Of a stretch of DNA of 64,000 bases, positions 42,888-52,273 are shown piece after piece. Source of the DNA: Myxococcales bacterium (GTDB lineage Bacteria > Myxococcota_A > Polyangia > Palsa-1104 > JAEUJZ01); NCBI GenBank assembly GCA_016794365.1, contig JAEUKB010000002.1, positions 79,536 through 143,535 on the forward strand, written 5' to 3'. Below the pieces are notes generated by a model. That model searched no databases. It was not told the origin of the DNA and was given only the letters and a program-made list of their open reading frames with translations. Position 1 is the first letter of the stretch, and every line of letters starts with the position of its first letter. The translations under genes and the position numbers were made by a program.

Positions 42888-45620
42888 CTACAGCGGCACA
42901 ACCATGCGTCCGTCTTCCGACGGAACCAAGCGGACCTGACCGTTGGCGGACATGCGGTTTAGGTGATCGGACAGGTTGTCGATCGAGACGCCCAGCTCTT
43001 CGGCAAGCTGCCACTCGGGCATCGAGCTGCGACCTTCGAGCAGCGCCAAGATCCGCTGCGGGCTGATGGTTCCACCGCTGGGCACTGGCACCGCCGCAAT
43101 GCGCGCCTGGGTGGATCGCGGACCGCGAGACGCAGCGACGGGACCACCGACGCCTTGGCTGGCCGCTTTGGCCGCCGCAGGCTTGACCACGACGACACCC
43201 ATGGCTGCTGTACCGCGAACGGGACGGGCCGTAGGCTTTGCGGGGGCCGGATCACTGCTGCCAAACGGATTCTCTTCAGCGGCCATGGCCAGCCACGACA
43301 CCGACGGAGAATCAGCGCTGGGTGCGGTGGTCATCTCGGTCTTCGATGGCTCTACGACTGCGGAAAAGTCCGGAAAGCCACCTTTTTCACCGACGGGAAC
43401 CACGATCTGACGGGTCGGCTCAAAGTCCGTTGGGATCAGCTTGGCGGCACCTTTGGGGATCGGCTCGACGGGACGCGCTTTGATCGGCTTGGCTGCATCG
43501 GAAGACAGGCTGGCTCCCAGCTCCGCACGGGCAGCAGCGATGGCATCGGCGAGTGGATCGTTGTCTCCGGCCATGTCCAGCCAAGCTCGCGATGGAGTGT
43601 CAGCGCTGGGGGCGCGGGCAGGCTCGGGCTTGGCGACGGGCTCAGACTTTTTGACCGGGGCAGCGGCTGGCTTTTGGGCGGGAGCCGCTTTGGCCGCCGG
43701 AGTCACCGTCGCAGCGGGCTTGGCGGGCGCTGGCGTGGCTTTGGCAGGCTCGGGCTGCGCGGGCTTGACCGACGGAACCACCGCCTTGGCTGGAGCCGAA
43801 ACGGGCGTCTTGGCTGGGGTGGGCTCGGGCGTCTTGGCGGGACCGGCTTTGAGCACTGCGTCTCTGGTCTTGGCGAGCAGGGACTCGTCGGGAACGCGAC
43901 GAACGGTGTCACCGGAGTCGGCACGACTGACCGGCGCAGAGGCATCGCGCTGTTTGCTGGCAGCACTCGACGCAGAACCCGGCTTGCCTTCACGCTGGAC
44001 ATTGGGTCCAGACTTGTCGATGTGCGTCAGCGAGCGCTGATTCTCGACGGTGATGGCTCCGGCTTGGGCTTCTGCCATGGCGACGGCGAGGGCATCGTTG
44101 CCCTCGGTAGCAGCTTGACGAACTGGCGTCGTGGCACTGTCAGACGACTTGACGGCGGGCGACTTCGCGACGGGTGACTTGGCGATGGGCGACTTCGCGA
44201 CGGGCGCGGCCTTGGCATCGGCAGCAGGCTTAGCGTCGGCGGTAGCCTTGGCCGCACTGGCCGGACTGCTCGCAGGCTTCATAACGACCGGCTTGGTTGC
44301 GTCGGTGGACTTGGATACTGCTTCGACTTTGGCCGCAGCCGGTTTGCTGGCGGTCGGATTCTTTGCTGTCGTCGCTGCTTTGGCATCTGCGACAGGCTTG
44401 GCTGCGCTCTGTGGTGCTGCGGTGGCGCTGCGCTCGCTGTAGACGCTGGCCAGTCGAGAAAGCGCGGCCCTTGGCGTATCGACTTCGTGCAAAAAGCCCA
44501 AGTCTGACTCGGAAAGTGGAGCCAGCCCGCTCGTCGCACTGCCCGACACCGACTTGAGCCTGGCCGTCACAACCTCACGCAGCAGCGGCGGATTGACGCG
44601 CGCCAGCGAGATCAGCTCCATGCTCTGCTTGATCTGGCTGGGACCGGGACGCGCTTGCTTTTCGGAAAACTGCCCGAACGTATCGGGCCGACAGGACAGG
44701 ATGATCAGCGTCGCCGCACCAAGTCCATGCAGCGACCCGAGCACATCCGCCAGCGCATGCAGTCCCGGCTGTCCAAGCTGCTCTAGGATCTGATCGGCCT
44801 GATCGAACAGGATCGACACGCTCGCCGGACGTCGCACGCTGGCCAGTCGAATCAGCGAACAGAGCACATAGCGCGCCGTCGCTTCTTGGTTGATGGTCTG
44901 CTTGGCACCGATGCGCTCTCGGTCTTTTTGCGCCAGATCTTCGCCCGCCAGCCACGCCGTGACGAGTGAGCGACGGTCAGCATACGGAAACTGGACAATC
45001 ACCTGACGCGCCGTCGCATCCAGCGAGTTTTCCGTCGGCAGCGTGAGCAGATAAGAGCGCAAGCCGGGCTCGATCTGCGGCCACACTTTCTGCGCCGCTT
45101 CGGCAAAGTCCGCGAGCGCACGCTTACGGCCTCCGTCGAGACACAGCGGACCCAGCTGCTTGAGCACCGCCGTCGGACCTTGATACATGCCCACGCGCGC
45201 TGCGTCGAGCAGGTCGTACGTCTGTGCGTAGATCACGTCCCACAGCAGCCGGTCGATCGGACGCTCCAGCACCGAGCCTTTTTTATCGATGCGACACAGG
45301 CCCGACACCAGCTGCTTGAGCGTGAACCGAAACGGCTGCGCCAGGTCAGGCAGCGCCGGAATCGACACCACCAGCGACTCGGGACGATGCTGACGCTTGA
45401 GCCACCACAGCAGATGGCTCTTGCCGCTGCCTGGATCTCCGACGAGCGCCATCAGCTGACCAAAGCCTCGCCCCGCTTGCCGAAGCCCACGAAGCAGAAG
45501 CTGTCGCGCGTCGCTGTGAAGGGCAGCTACATCGACCACATCGTCGTGATCCAGATCATGAACCGCCGTTTGAGCAAAAGGATTGGCCGCCTGAGCCTTG
45601 GGAGCGCCTGTGGTGGACAT
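42888..45620 (-). CDS. AAA-type ATPase with disordered linker and C-terminal winged helix
   Basis: A 910-residue protein. Residues about 25-390 are a P-loop ATPase: Walker A VGDPGSGKSHLLWWLKRQ and Walker B VSILFDQADQILEQL, with a sensor-like LIILSCRPDTFGQFSEKQ. Residues about 400-830 are Ala/Lys/Pro-rich and probably disordered, with two copies of a short motif, TPSRAWLDMAGDNDP and SPSVSWLAMAAEENP. The last 70 residues look like a winged helix (PQRILALLEGRSSMPEWQLA; ELGVSIDNLSDHLNRM). The architecture suggests a regulated DNA- or protein-remodelling ATPase, like ORC/Cdc6- or STAND-type switches, but no specific family is recognised. The gene converges on the degenerate kinase. Confidence 0.78.
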   Translation of the reverse strand: MSTTGAPKAQAANPFAQTAVHDLDHDDVVDVAALHSDARQLLLRGLRQAGRGFGQLMALVGDPGSGKSHLLWWLKRQHRPESLVVSIPALPDLAQPFRFTLKQLVSGLCRIDKKGSVLERPIDRLLWDVIYAQTYDLLDAARVGMYQGPTAVLKQLGPLCLDGGRKRALADFAEAAQKVWPQIEPGLRSYLLTLPTENSLDATARQVIVQFPYADRRSLVTAWLAGEDLAQKDRERIGAKQTINQEATARYVLCSLIRLASVRRPASVSILFDQADQILEQLGQPGLHALADVLGSLHGLGAATLIILSCRPDTFGQFSEKQARPGPSQIKQSMELISLARVNPPLLREVVTARLKSVSGSATSGLAPLSESDLGFLHEVDTPRAALSRLASVYSERSATAAPQSAAKPVADAKAATTAKNPTASKPAAAKVEAVSKSTDATKPVVMKPASSPASAAKATADAKPAADAKAAPVAKSPIAKSPVAKSPAVKSSDSATTPVRQAATEGNDALAVAMAEAQAGAITVENQRSLTHIDKSGPNVQREGKPGSASSAASKQRDASAPVSRADSGDTVRRVPDESLLAKTRDAVLKAGPAKTPEPTPAKTPVSAPAKAVVPSVKPAQPEPAKATPAPAKPAATVTPAAKAAPAQKPAAAPVKKSEPVAKPEPARAPSADTPSRAWLDMAGDNDPLADAIAAARAELGASLSSDAAKPIKARPVEPIPKGAAKLIPTDFEPTRQIVVPVGEKGGFPDFSAVVEPSKTEMTTAPSADSPSVSWLAMAAEENPFGSSDPAPAKPTARPVRGTAAMGVVVVKPAAAKAASQGVGGPVAASRGPRSTQARIAAVPVPSGGTISPQRILALLEGRSSMPEWQLAEELGVSIDNLSDHLNRMSANGQVRLVPSEDGRMVVPL

Positions 45621-45767
45621 GAGCGATGACGAGCCTTTTTTCGGTCGTAGTCATCATATCACGACGAGCCAGACGCTGATTCGCCCAAAAATGCCTAAAA
45701 AATGGCGGACTTGGACTTGGCCCACGCAAGGTCACAGTCACACAGCGAAACCTCAGCAGCCGCACGA

Positions 45768-45818
45768 TTATGGCCGTCGCACGCTTGTGGCCGTCGCACG
45801 TTTATGACCGTCGCACAG
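45768..45818. repeat. Three 17-bp tandem repeats
   Basis: Units TTATGGCCGTCGCACGC, TTGTGGCCGTCGCACGT and TTATGACCGTCGCACAG lie in the 220-base gap between the DUF1295 gene's end and the ATPase gene's start, upstream of the ATPase gene. I see no gene in this gap. Confidence 0.7.
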
Positions 45819-45840
45819 CGAGGAGTTGGGCGGCTTGGAC

Positions 45841-46689
45841 TTATCCGAGTGCGATGCGCCAGTTTTTTAGCGAATACAGCGGCACAAACGGAAACAGCAC
45901 CGGCACCGTCTGCACGTAGCGCTGATAGTCGGGATCGCTACCGTAGCGCTCGTCTTGCTTGCGTTCCAGTCGCTTCGTCGAGCCAATCATCACCAGCGTG
46001 ATGCACAGCCAGCCAGTCACGCTCGCCGCCCAGTGCCACAGCGACGAATACGCCGACAGACCACAGACGAAGTTGCCCAGCCAAAACAGCGTCTCTCCCA
46101 AGTAGTTCGGACAGCGCACTACGCGATAGAGCTTTACGTCGCAGAATCGACTCGGAAACTGTCGCTTAAACGCTGCTTTCTGACGGTCCGCCCACGCTTC
46201 TAGCGACAGCCCAAGAAACATCACCGTCACACCGACAAACAGCGAGGCGGACGGCGCAGGGATCGAGTTGTGCGTCTCGTGCGTCAGATAGCGTCCGATG
46301 TTGAGCGTCGCCGGACTACACATCAGCACGTACAGCACCGATACGCCGATCCAAATCGCCACCTTGCGCAGCGGTCCCATGTGTCCCGAGCGAGACTCGA
46401 CGTCGGCCAGTTCTTTGCGATACGACGGCTCACGCTCGCGCAGAAGCAAAAAACTACCCAGCCGCAGACCGTAGAGCAAAAGCAGCAGCGCTTGTGCCGT
46501 CACGACGAGGGGAAGCTGCAAGCCCGAGCGATACAGCGCCTGACCCATAAGCAGCGCCACCGATCCGGCATAGCCGAGGCTGATGAAGTACACGACACGC
46601 TGAAAGCCAATCAGCGTCACAAACAGGGCAATCCCAAGCTGAAGCAACAGCTCAGACGAAGGACTCATCAGGGAAGAAAGCCAGCTCAT
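45841..46689 (-). CDS. DUF1295/steroid-reductase-like membrane protein
   Basis: A 282-residue protein with about six membrane helices. The C-terminal signature VVRCPNYLGETLFWLGNFVC, then GSTKRLERKQDERYG and YQRYVQTVPVLFPFVP, is that of DUF1295 and related steroid 5-alpha-reductase/isoprenylcysteine methyltransferase-like proteins, which act on membrane lipids using NADPH or SAM. It starts six bases after the rhomboid-like gene stop and is the last gene of the RseP-led operon. The reaction is unknown. Confidence 0.8.
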   Translation of the reverse strand: MSWLSSLMSPSSELLLQLGIALFVTLIGFQRVVYFISLGYAGSVALLMGQALYRSGLQLPLVVTAQALLLLLYGLRLGSFLLLREREPSYRKELADVESRSGHMGPLRKVAIWIGVSVLYVLMCSPATLNIGRYLTHETHNSIPAPSASLFVGVTVMFLGLSLEAWADRQKAAFKRQFPSRFCDVKLYRVVRCPNYLGETLFWLGNFVCGLSAYSSLWHWAASVTGWLCITLVMIGSTKRLERKQDERYGSDPDYQRYVQTVPVLFPFVPLYSLKNWRIALG

Positions 46690-46695
46690 CGCGAG

Positions 46696-47463
46696 CTAGT
46701 TTAGCCACTTTTTCATCGGATCTTTGCGCGCTCCGCCGTCGAGCACTTCCAGCTTGGGCCCCGACTTTTTGCCAAAGCGCGCCCGCAGCCCGGTCAGACT
46801 GCGTCGCCAAAGCCGCCACGGCGACTGGCCTCCGTGATCCGACAGCAGCACAAAGGTCACAAGCAGCGTCGCGAGGTTGGCAAACAGCAGCTCCCACTCC
46901 GCGCGAAACACGTCGGCCAGCAGCCCGATGCCGATGAAGAACCAAGCCAGCGTCCGTCCCGAGGTCTGCTGATCCACGCCCCACATCCGCACCTGCAAGC
47001 CGCCGTAGAGCTGCCCGAAGCTGAGCAGCACCATCGCAAACAGCGGCGACGCTTCGATCGGAATCGGCAAAAGTCCCGTCGCCGGTGCAACCAGCGCATG
47101 CAGCCGACCACTCAGTGCCACGACGAGCGATGAACAGAGCAGCACCAGCGCGCTCCATACGATGATGCGACGACGGCCAATGCGCTGCTCAATCGCGCTG
47201 CCAATCGACCACAGCAGCAGGCCCAAAAACAGCAGCGCAAACGGGCTCAGCACGAAAAACGGCGCAGTCAGCAGTCGCCACGGCTGTCGTCCGAGCGCCT
47301 GCGACGGCACCAGCAGAAGCTGCGAGCGCACAAAGTCGCCGACACCCGGCACAATCGACAGCACAAACGACAGCGCCAGCACGCCAAAGACCGTCAGACA
47401 GCCGGGCGTAAGCTGGCCGCCCAAGCGAACCTGTACAAATCGCGACGACGGAGGCTGCGGCAT
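46696..47463 (-). CDS. Rhomboid-like membrane protein lacking the protease dyad
   Basis: A 255-residue protein with about six membrane helices. The segment QPWRLLTAPFFVLSPFALLF followed by LWSIGSAIEQRIGRRRII matches the loop and second helix of rhomboid proteases (WRLLT...LW.FG..LE...G). Neither the catalytic GxSG serine nor the membrane His pair is evident, so it is probably an inactive rhomboid or derlin-like membrane chaperone. It lies between a site-2 protease gene (12-base gap) and a DUF1295 gene (6-base gap) in one operon. The C-terminus is cytosolic and basic (KKSGPKLEVLDGGARKDPMK). Confidence 0.72.
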   Translation of the reverse strand: MPQPPSSRFVQVRLGGQLTPGCLTVFGVLALSFVLSIVPGVGDFVRSQLLLVPSQALGRQPWRLLTAPFFVLSPFALLFLGLLLWSIGSAIEQRIGRRRIIVWSALVLLCSSLVVALSGRLHALVAPATGLLPIPIEASPLFAMVLLSFGQLYGGLQVRMWGVDQQTSGRTLAWFFIGIGLLADVFRAEWELLFANLATLLVTFVLLSDHGGQSPWRLWRRSLTGLRARFGKKSGPKLEVLDGGARKDPMKKWLN

Positions 47464-47475
47464 GACACAACGCGG

Positions 47476-48525
47476 CTAGAAGCCAAGCAGCCGCTTCACG
47501 TCTTTGGCGACGAGCAGCAGCATCAGACCGAGCAAGATCACCATGCCCACCATGTGGACGATCTGCTCGATGCGGTGGTTGACACGACGACGGGTAATGA
47601 CCTCGATGCTCAAAAACACCAGACGACCCCCGTCGAGAGCAGGCAGCGGCAGCAGGTTAAAGAAGCCGAGCAGCGCGCTGATCTTGGCTGCCAGCTCCAG
47701 CCCTTCGACGAAACGCTGACCCAGCTGCTGCGCGATCATCTGTGTGATGCCGATGATGCTGACAAAGTCATCCATCTTCGCTTTGTGACGGCCCGTGATC
47801 ATGTTCGTCAGCGCCGCCACCTGCGCAACCGTCAGACGCCACGGCTCGATCGCTGCCAGCTTGGCCGCCGCGCCTAGCCCGAGTCGCTCCCGATCGGGAC
47901 TGACGGACATCTGGATGCCGATGCTGAAGCCGCCAGCGGGATTTTGTGCGGGCTTGACGACGACGGTCTTTAGCTCACTGCCGCGACGGACCTGGATTTC
48001 CAGTGGCTGACCACCCGAGCCTGCGATGCGAGGCCGAACCTCGTCAATCATTCCGACAGCATGACCGTTGATTCGCGTGATGACATCGCCCGCTTGCAGT
48101 CCAGCAGCCTCGGCGGGTTGGCCTGGAATCAGCTTCTGCACCATCGTACCCGGCACGCCAGCAAAGAAGTTGATCAGGAAGAAGACAGCGACGGCGAAGA
48201 CATAGTTTACGACGGGACCAGCGGCGATGGTCAAAAAGCGCTGCCACGCGGGCCGGTTTGGATACGAGCGCGGATCATCTGCCGCGATGCCTTCGTCGTC
48301 GGGATTGAGTCCGGCGATCTGCACATAACCACCGAGAGGAATCGCACCGACCTGGAAGGTGGTCTCGCCGCTCACCTTGCTAAACAGTGCGGGTCCGAAG
48401 CCAATTGCGAAGCGGTCCACCCGCATGTTGCACAGCTTGGCGACGATGTAGTGGCCCCACTCATGAACGATGATGAGGACGCCGAGCGCCAAAATCGCCA
48501 TTGCGACATAAAACACGGTAAGCAT
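47476..48525 (-). CDS. rseP: Site-2 metalloprotease RseP (M50)
   Basis: A 349-residue intramembrane zinc protease. The ATG at 48525 begins MLTVFYVAMAILALGVLIIV, running directly into the zinc-binding HEWGH; the open frame upstream has no signal. A PDZ domain sits near residues 115-200 (GLQAGDVITRINGHAVGMID) and the third zinc ligand lies in LLPLPALDGGRLVFL near residue 295. RseP-type enzymes cut anti-sigma factors and leftover signal peptides in the inner membrane. Only one PDZ domain is seen where E. coli RseP has two. It is the first gene of a leftward operon with the rhomboid-like and DUF1295 genes. Confidence 0.9.
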   Translation of the reverse strand: MLTVFYVAMAILALGVLIIVHEWGHYIVAKLCNMRVDRFAIGFGPALFSKVSGETTFQVGAIPLGGYVQIAGLNPDDEGIAADDPRSYPNRPAWQRFLTIAAGPVVNYVFAVAVFFLINFFAGVPGTMVQKLIPGQPAEAAGLQAGDVITRINGHAVGMIDEVRPRIAGSGGQPLEIQVRRGSELKTVVVKPAQNPAGGFSIGIQMSVSPDRERLGLGAAAKLAAIEPWRLTVAQVAALTNMITGRHKAKMDDFVSIIGITQMIAQQLGQRFVEGLELAAKISALLGFFNLLPLPALDGGRLVFLSIEVITRRRVNHRIEQIVHMVGMVILLGLMLLLVAKDVKRLLGF

Positions 48526-48665
48526 GGGCGTAAGATTAGCCTGAATGATTCGTCGGTGCCAAGCGCACCCAGTCGCAGCCGCACAACGACGAGCCTTGGC
48601 GACCACGTAGCCGTGTCTGGCGCTTGCTGCTGCCCCGTGCCGCGTGCGATGCTGGCTGGGTAGCC

Positions 48666-50699
48666 GTGCGAAGCGCTTATCGTCAGACTCATTGTTTCAA
48701 CCGCTTCGATTCGCAGCCCATCGCCGGTCGAGAAAGTTCGCCTCGGCTTGCGGGGACTGAGCATCGAACGCAGGCCCAGCTGCGCACACCGTCGAGCTGG
48801 CCGCTGCTGCTTGTGGGATCGCTCTTGCTCGGCTGTCCTCAGCCCCAGGCAGAGCTTCGCAGTCCCACGACGCTGCCGCCAGAGGAAGTCACGGTTTCGC
48901 TCGTCGGAACCAGCGATCTTCACGGCTACGTCGAGCCGCGACAGCTCTCCGTGACCGATGACGCTGGGACGGCACGAACCATCGATCGCGGCGGGCTCGC
49001 GCTGCTTGGCGGCTATCTGCGCAACCTGCGACAGCGTCATCCGGTGCTGCTCCTCGACGGAGGCGATCTGTTCCAAGGCACGATGGTGTCAAACCTGGGC
49101 GAAGGACGCGCGGTCATCGACGGATACAACGCGCTCGGCTACACGGCAGCGGCGATCGGCAATCACGAGTTTGACTATGGCCCCGACGGACCCAAGTCGG
49201 TGCCCAGCTCGCCCGCCGACGATCCAACCGGAGCGCTCAAAGCGCGAATTGCCTCGGCGCGCTTTCCGTTTCTGTCCGCCAACTTGATCGACAAACAGAC
49301 GAATCAGCCGGTGAGCTGGCCGAACATCGCTCCGTCGAAGATCGTCCAGGTTGCCGGGATTCCGATCGGTCTGATTGGCGCAGTTACCGAGGACACGCCG
49401 CGAACCACCAACGTGCTGAACCTGCGCGATGTCCAGATTGCCAGCATCATTCCGGCGGTGCGCGCACAGGCCGAGCAGCTTCGTCGCAGTGGCGTCGCAG
49501 CGGTGGTGCTGACGATTCATGAAGGCGCCAACTGTAGCGACTTCCACGACGCGAAAAACATCAAGCCGTGTGACAACGAAGACGGGCGTGTGCTGCCGAT
49601 TGCGAGAGCGCTGCGCGACGTGGTCGATGCGGTGGTGGCTGGACACTCGCACGCGGGAATCTCGCACTTTGTCGATGGAGTTCCCGTCATTCAAGCCTTT
49701 GCCTACGGACAAGCGTTCGCGCGCAGCGATCTGGTGTTCCGTCGCAGTCAGTCGGGCTTTGTGCTGGACAAGACACGGACCTTGATTCATCCGCCGCAAG
49801 AGCTGTGCTCCGTCGAGATGCCGAGTCCTATCGAGCCACCGGCGAGCCCGCTGGCTCAGACGGAAGGCGCTGCGGTCAAGCCTGCCTCGTCGCAGCGAAT
49901 CTGGCGCTGTGACAGCAAGCTGCTGCAGGGCAAGCCGCTGCGGCCCGCGATGTACGAAGGTCTGCCGGTGAAGCCGTCGGAAGAAGTGACAAGTGCGCTG
50001 GCTCCACACATTGCCAAGGCGGCTGAAAAGCGCGGATCGTCGCTCGGTGTCACAATGGCGACGAAGCTTCATCGAAACTTCAAAGCAGAGTCCCCGCTTG
50101 GACAGTTTTTGGCGGATCTGACCCGAGGCGCAGCCGAGCAAGCAACCGGACAGACCGTTGATCTGGCGCTTCAAAATGGCGGCGGCATTCGCAACGAGCT
50201 TCCGGCGGGCAAGCTGACCTACGGCGACGTGTTCGAGGTGCTGCCGTTTGACAACCGCCTGGCGCTCGTCAAGATGCCGGGCTCGGCGCTGACTGAGCTG
50301 TTCCGACGCAATCTGCTCGGCAGTCACGGCATCCTGATCCCGAGCAGCGGCTTGCGGGTCGTGTCTCGCTGCGATGGAGAAGAGCTAAAAGTCGAGCTGC
50401 TCCAGGCAAGCGGTCAGCCGATTGATCCAGCCCGCAAGTATACCGTCGCAACCAGTGACTTTTTGGCGCTTGGCGGTGACAACTTTGGCGTGATCGTTCC
50501 GACGCTGGGCGAAGGTGCAGTCAAGGTCTACGACGACACCACGCTGCGCGAGATCATCGTCGAAGAGCTTCGGCGCTATCAGGGTCCATTCCTAAGCGGA
50601 ACTGCCAGTCCAAGTCGCTTGAGCATGCCGATGCCACGTCCCGTGCGCTGTCAGACGAAGTCCGGCGCTCCCGCTGCAATCCCCAGCGACGTTCACTAG
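48666..50699 (+). CDS. 5'-nucleotidase/UshA-like metallophosphatase lipoprotein
   Basis: The N-terminal metallophosphoesterase domain carries TSDLHGYVEP, LLLDGGDLFQGTMVS, GNHEFDYGPDG and AGHSHAG, the metal-binding blocks of UshA/CD73-type enzymes; the C-terminal nucleotide-binding domain has LQNGGGIRNELPAGKLTYGD and the aromatic loop VLPFDNRLAL. Such enzymes hydrolyse nucleotides or nucleotide sugars outside the cytosol. A hydrophobic segment ends in a lipobox (SLLLGC). No ATG precedes it; a GTG at 48666 gives an overly long N-region, whereas a CTG at 48780 would give an ideal signal peptide, so the start is uncertain. The gene is divergent from rseP and convergent with the kinase gene. Confidence 0.83.
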   Translation: MRSAYRQTHCFNRFDSQPIAGRESSPRLAGTEHRTQAQLRTPSSWPLLLVGSLLLGCPQPQAELRSPTTLPPEEVTVSLVGTSDLHGYVEPRQLSVTDDAGTARTIDRGGLALLGGYLRNLRQRHPVLLLDGGDLFQGTMVSNLGEGRAVIDGYNALGYTAAAIGNHEFDYGPDGPKSVPSSPADDPTGALKARIASARFPFLSANLIDKQTNQPVSWPNIAPSKIVQVAGIPIGLIGAVTEDTPRTTNVLNLRDVQIASIIPAVRAQAEQLRRSGVAAVVLTIHEGANCSDFHDAKNIKPCDNEDGRVLPIARALRDVVDAVVAGHSHAGISHFVDGVPVIQAFAYGQAFARSDLVFRRSQSGFVLDKTRTLIHPPQELCSVEMPSPIEPPASPLAQTEGAAVKPASSQRIWRCDSKLLQGKPLRPAMYEGLPVKPSEEVTSALAPHIAKAAEKRGSSLGVTMATKLHRNFKAESPLGQFLADLTRGAAEQATGQTVDLALQNGGGIRNELPAGKLTYGDVFEVLPFDNRLALVKMPGSALTELFRRNLLGSHGILIPSSGLRVVSRCDGEELKVELLQASGQPIDPARKYTVATSDFLALGGDNFGVIVPTLGEGAVKVYDDTTLREIIVEELRRYQGPFLSGTASPSRLSMPMPRPVRCQTKSGAPAAIPSDVH

Positions 50700-50708
50700 C
50701 GTCTGCGA

Positions 50709-52172
50709 TCAAAACACCGTTGCATGCTTCGGCTTCCGCGCGGGAGCACTGACGGGATCGCCCTGCCCGGCTCGTCGCGGCTTCTTGGCACGTTCGCGCT
50801 CTCGCACCGACGAGCTAGCCGACGAGCTGCCCGATGGACTTGGACTGGCTGCCTCTTTTTTCGTCGCATCGGGCTCGGACGAAGGAGCCTCGGACTGGGC
50901 CACGGCGGTTCCGTCAGTGCGCGCCGGATTCACCTGCTCTGCCACCTGCCGCGACGCCACAGGCGATGAAGACAGCCGCGTGCCAAGCCCAGCCGAGACG
51001 AGCATGAGTAGCGCCATCCCGGCTCCGCCCAGCGCAACAAAGCGCCAGCGCCGTCGCACAATCTGCATCAGCGAAGTGTTCACCAACTGAACTGGCTGAT
51101 GTTCTGGCTGATGTTCTGGCTGATGTTCTGGCTGACCTTCTGGCTGACCTTCTGGCTGATGTTCTGGCTGACCTTCAAAGCCAAGCGATGGATCTGTCTC
51201 GCGAATCGGCTCTCGACTACCAGGCACGCGCGACGGCAGCATCGACAGCTGCGCGGCCAGAATCGACTGCCGAGGCTGCGCTGTCCCCGGCATCTGCGGA
51301 TCCGGTCGCACCACCGTTTGAAACGAACAGCGATCACGGACTTCGCTCAGCACCGTCAGCACTTGGTCCATGTTGGGCCGCGCCGTGCGATCTTTGTGCA
51401 GCATCGCTTCGATCAAGTCCGCAAGCTCGACTCCGATGTGCGCAGCCATCGTGTTCAGACGCGCAGGCGTATGGTGAAGCTGCTTCCACATCAGCTCAAA
51501 CGCCGTCTCTGCATCAAAGGGAGGCGCACCACTTGCGCACTCATACAAGATGCAGCCCAGCGAATAGACATCAGCCTTTTCATCGACGGAAGCAGGACTC
51601 TGGATCTGTTCTGGAGAGGCATACTTCGGCGTTCCCAAAAAGTCCGCTACGGTCTTGCCTCCGCCGAGCGCAAGCGTCAGCTTCGCGATTCCGAAGTCCA
51701 AAATCTTGGTGCGCAGCGACGAAGCACGCCGAATATCCGGCAGCAGCATGATGTTGTCCGGCTTCACGTCGCGATGCACGATTCCGGCTGCGTGCGCGGC
51801 GCGTAAGGACTCTGCAAGCTGCTGCGCCACGTCGAGCATGACCGCCATCGGCATCGTCTTTTTGTGCAGCAGATATTCCGACAGCGTGTGTCCGGACAGA
51901 AGCTCCATCACCAAGTACAGCGTTCCGTCTTCCAGCTTGTCCGCGTCGAAGATCCGAATCACACCGGGATGATTGATCTCATTGACTGCGCGCGCTTCGT
52001 TTAGGAATCGCTCTGCCAGATCGGGCTGCTGCACGAGATCGCCATGCAGCAGCTTGATCGCGACGCGCCGAGAAATCTGCATATGTTGTGCTTCATATAC
52101 GGTTCCCATTCCCCCTGAACCCAGCTTCCGAATCACACGATAGGAACCGATCTGTCTGTGCTCACTAGACAT
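50709..52172 (-). CDS. Hanks-type Ser/Thr protein kinase with membrane anchor
   Basis: A 487-residue kinase; the ATG at 52172 has GGAG eight bases upstream. Residues about 9-270 are a complete kinase domain: GSGGMGTVYEA, VAIKLLH, HRDVKPDN, LDFGIAKL and YASPEQIQSP. A linker then contains seven tandem four-residue units of the E-G/H-Q-P type, one membrane helix lies near residue 380 (VALGGAGMALLMLVSAGLG), and the extracytoplasmic part is Ser/Pro-rich and basic, with no sensor domain. It is the last gene of the leftward island that starts at the sigma54 promoter near 57.2 kb, 101 bases after the CHAT protease gene. All catalytic residues are present, so it should be active. Confidence 0.92.
   Translation of the reverse strand: MSSEHRQIGSYRVIRKLGSGGMGTVYEAQHMQISRRVAIKLLHGDLVQQPDLAERFLNEARAVNEINHPGVIRIFDADKLEDGTLYLVMELLSGHTLSEYLLHKKTMPMAVMLDVAQQLAESLRAAHAAGIVHRDVKPDNIMLLPDIRRASSLRTKILDFGIAKLTLALGGGKTVADFLGTPKYASPEQIQSPASVDEKADVYSLGCILYECASGAPPFDAETAFELMWKQLHHTPARLNTMAAHIGVELADLIEAMLHKDRTARPNMDQVLTVLSEVRDRCSFQTVVRPDPQMPGTAQPRQSILAAQLSMLPSRVPGSREPIRETDPSLGFEGQPEHQPEGQPEGQPEHQPEHQPEHQPVQLVNTSLMQIVRRRWRFVALGGAGMALLMLVSAGLGTRLSSSPVASRQVAEQVNPARTDGTAVAQSEAPSSEPDATKKEAASPSPSGSSSASSSVRERERAKKPRRAGQGDPVSAPARKPKHATVF
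51092..51175 (-). repeat. Seven 12-bp tandem repeats inside the kinase gene
   Basis: Seven units of CTGGCTGATGTT or CTGGCTGACCTT encode the EGQP/EHQP run between the kinase domain and the membrane helix. Slippage would change linker length without a frameshift. Confidence 0.85.
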
Positions 52173-52273
52173 CGGAGTTCTCCGCTGATGAAAGGACTTC
52201 GCAAGCGTTATCAAAGCGCGCCAGAGGCTGTGTTCCGATTCCGGACAGTCCGTACGTTGCGCGGCGTCTCGGA

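Noticed and set aside
42963..44177. 404-codon frame opposite the ATPase linker
   Set aside because: Open because the coding strand is repetitive; Arg/Gly-rich with no domain or ribosome site.
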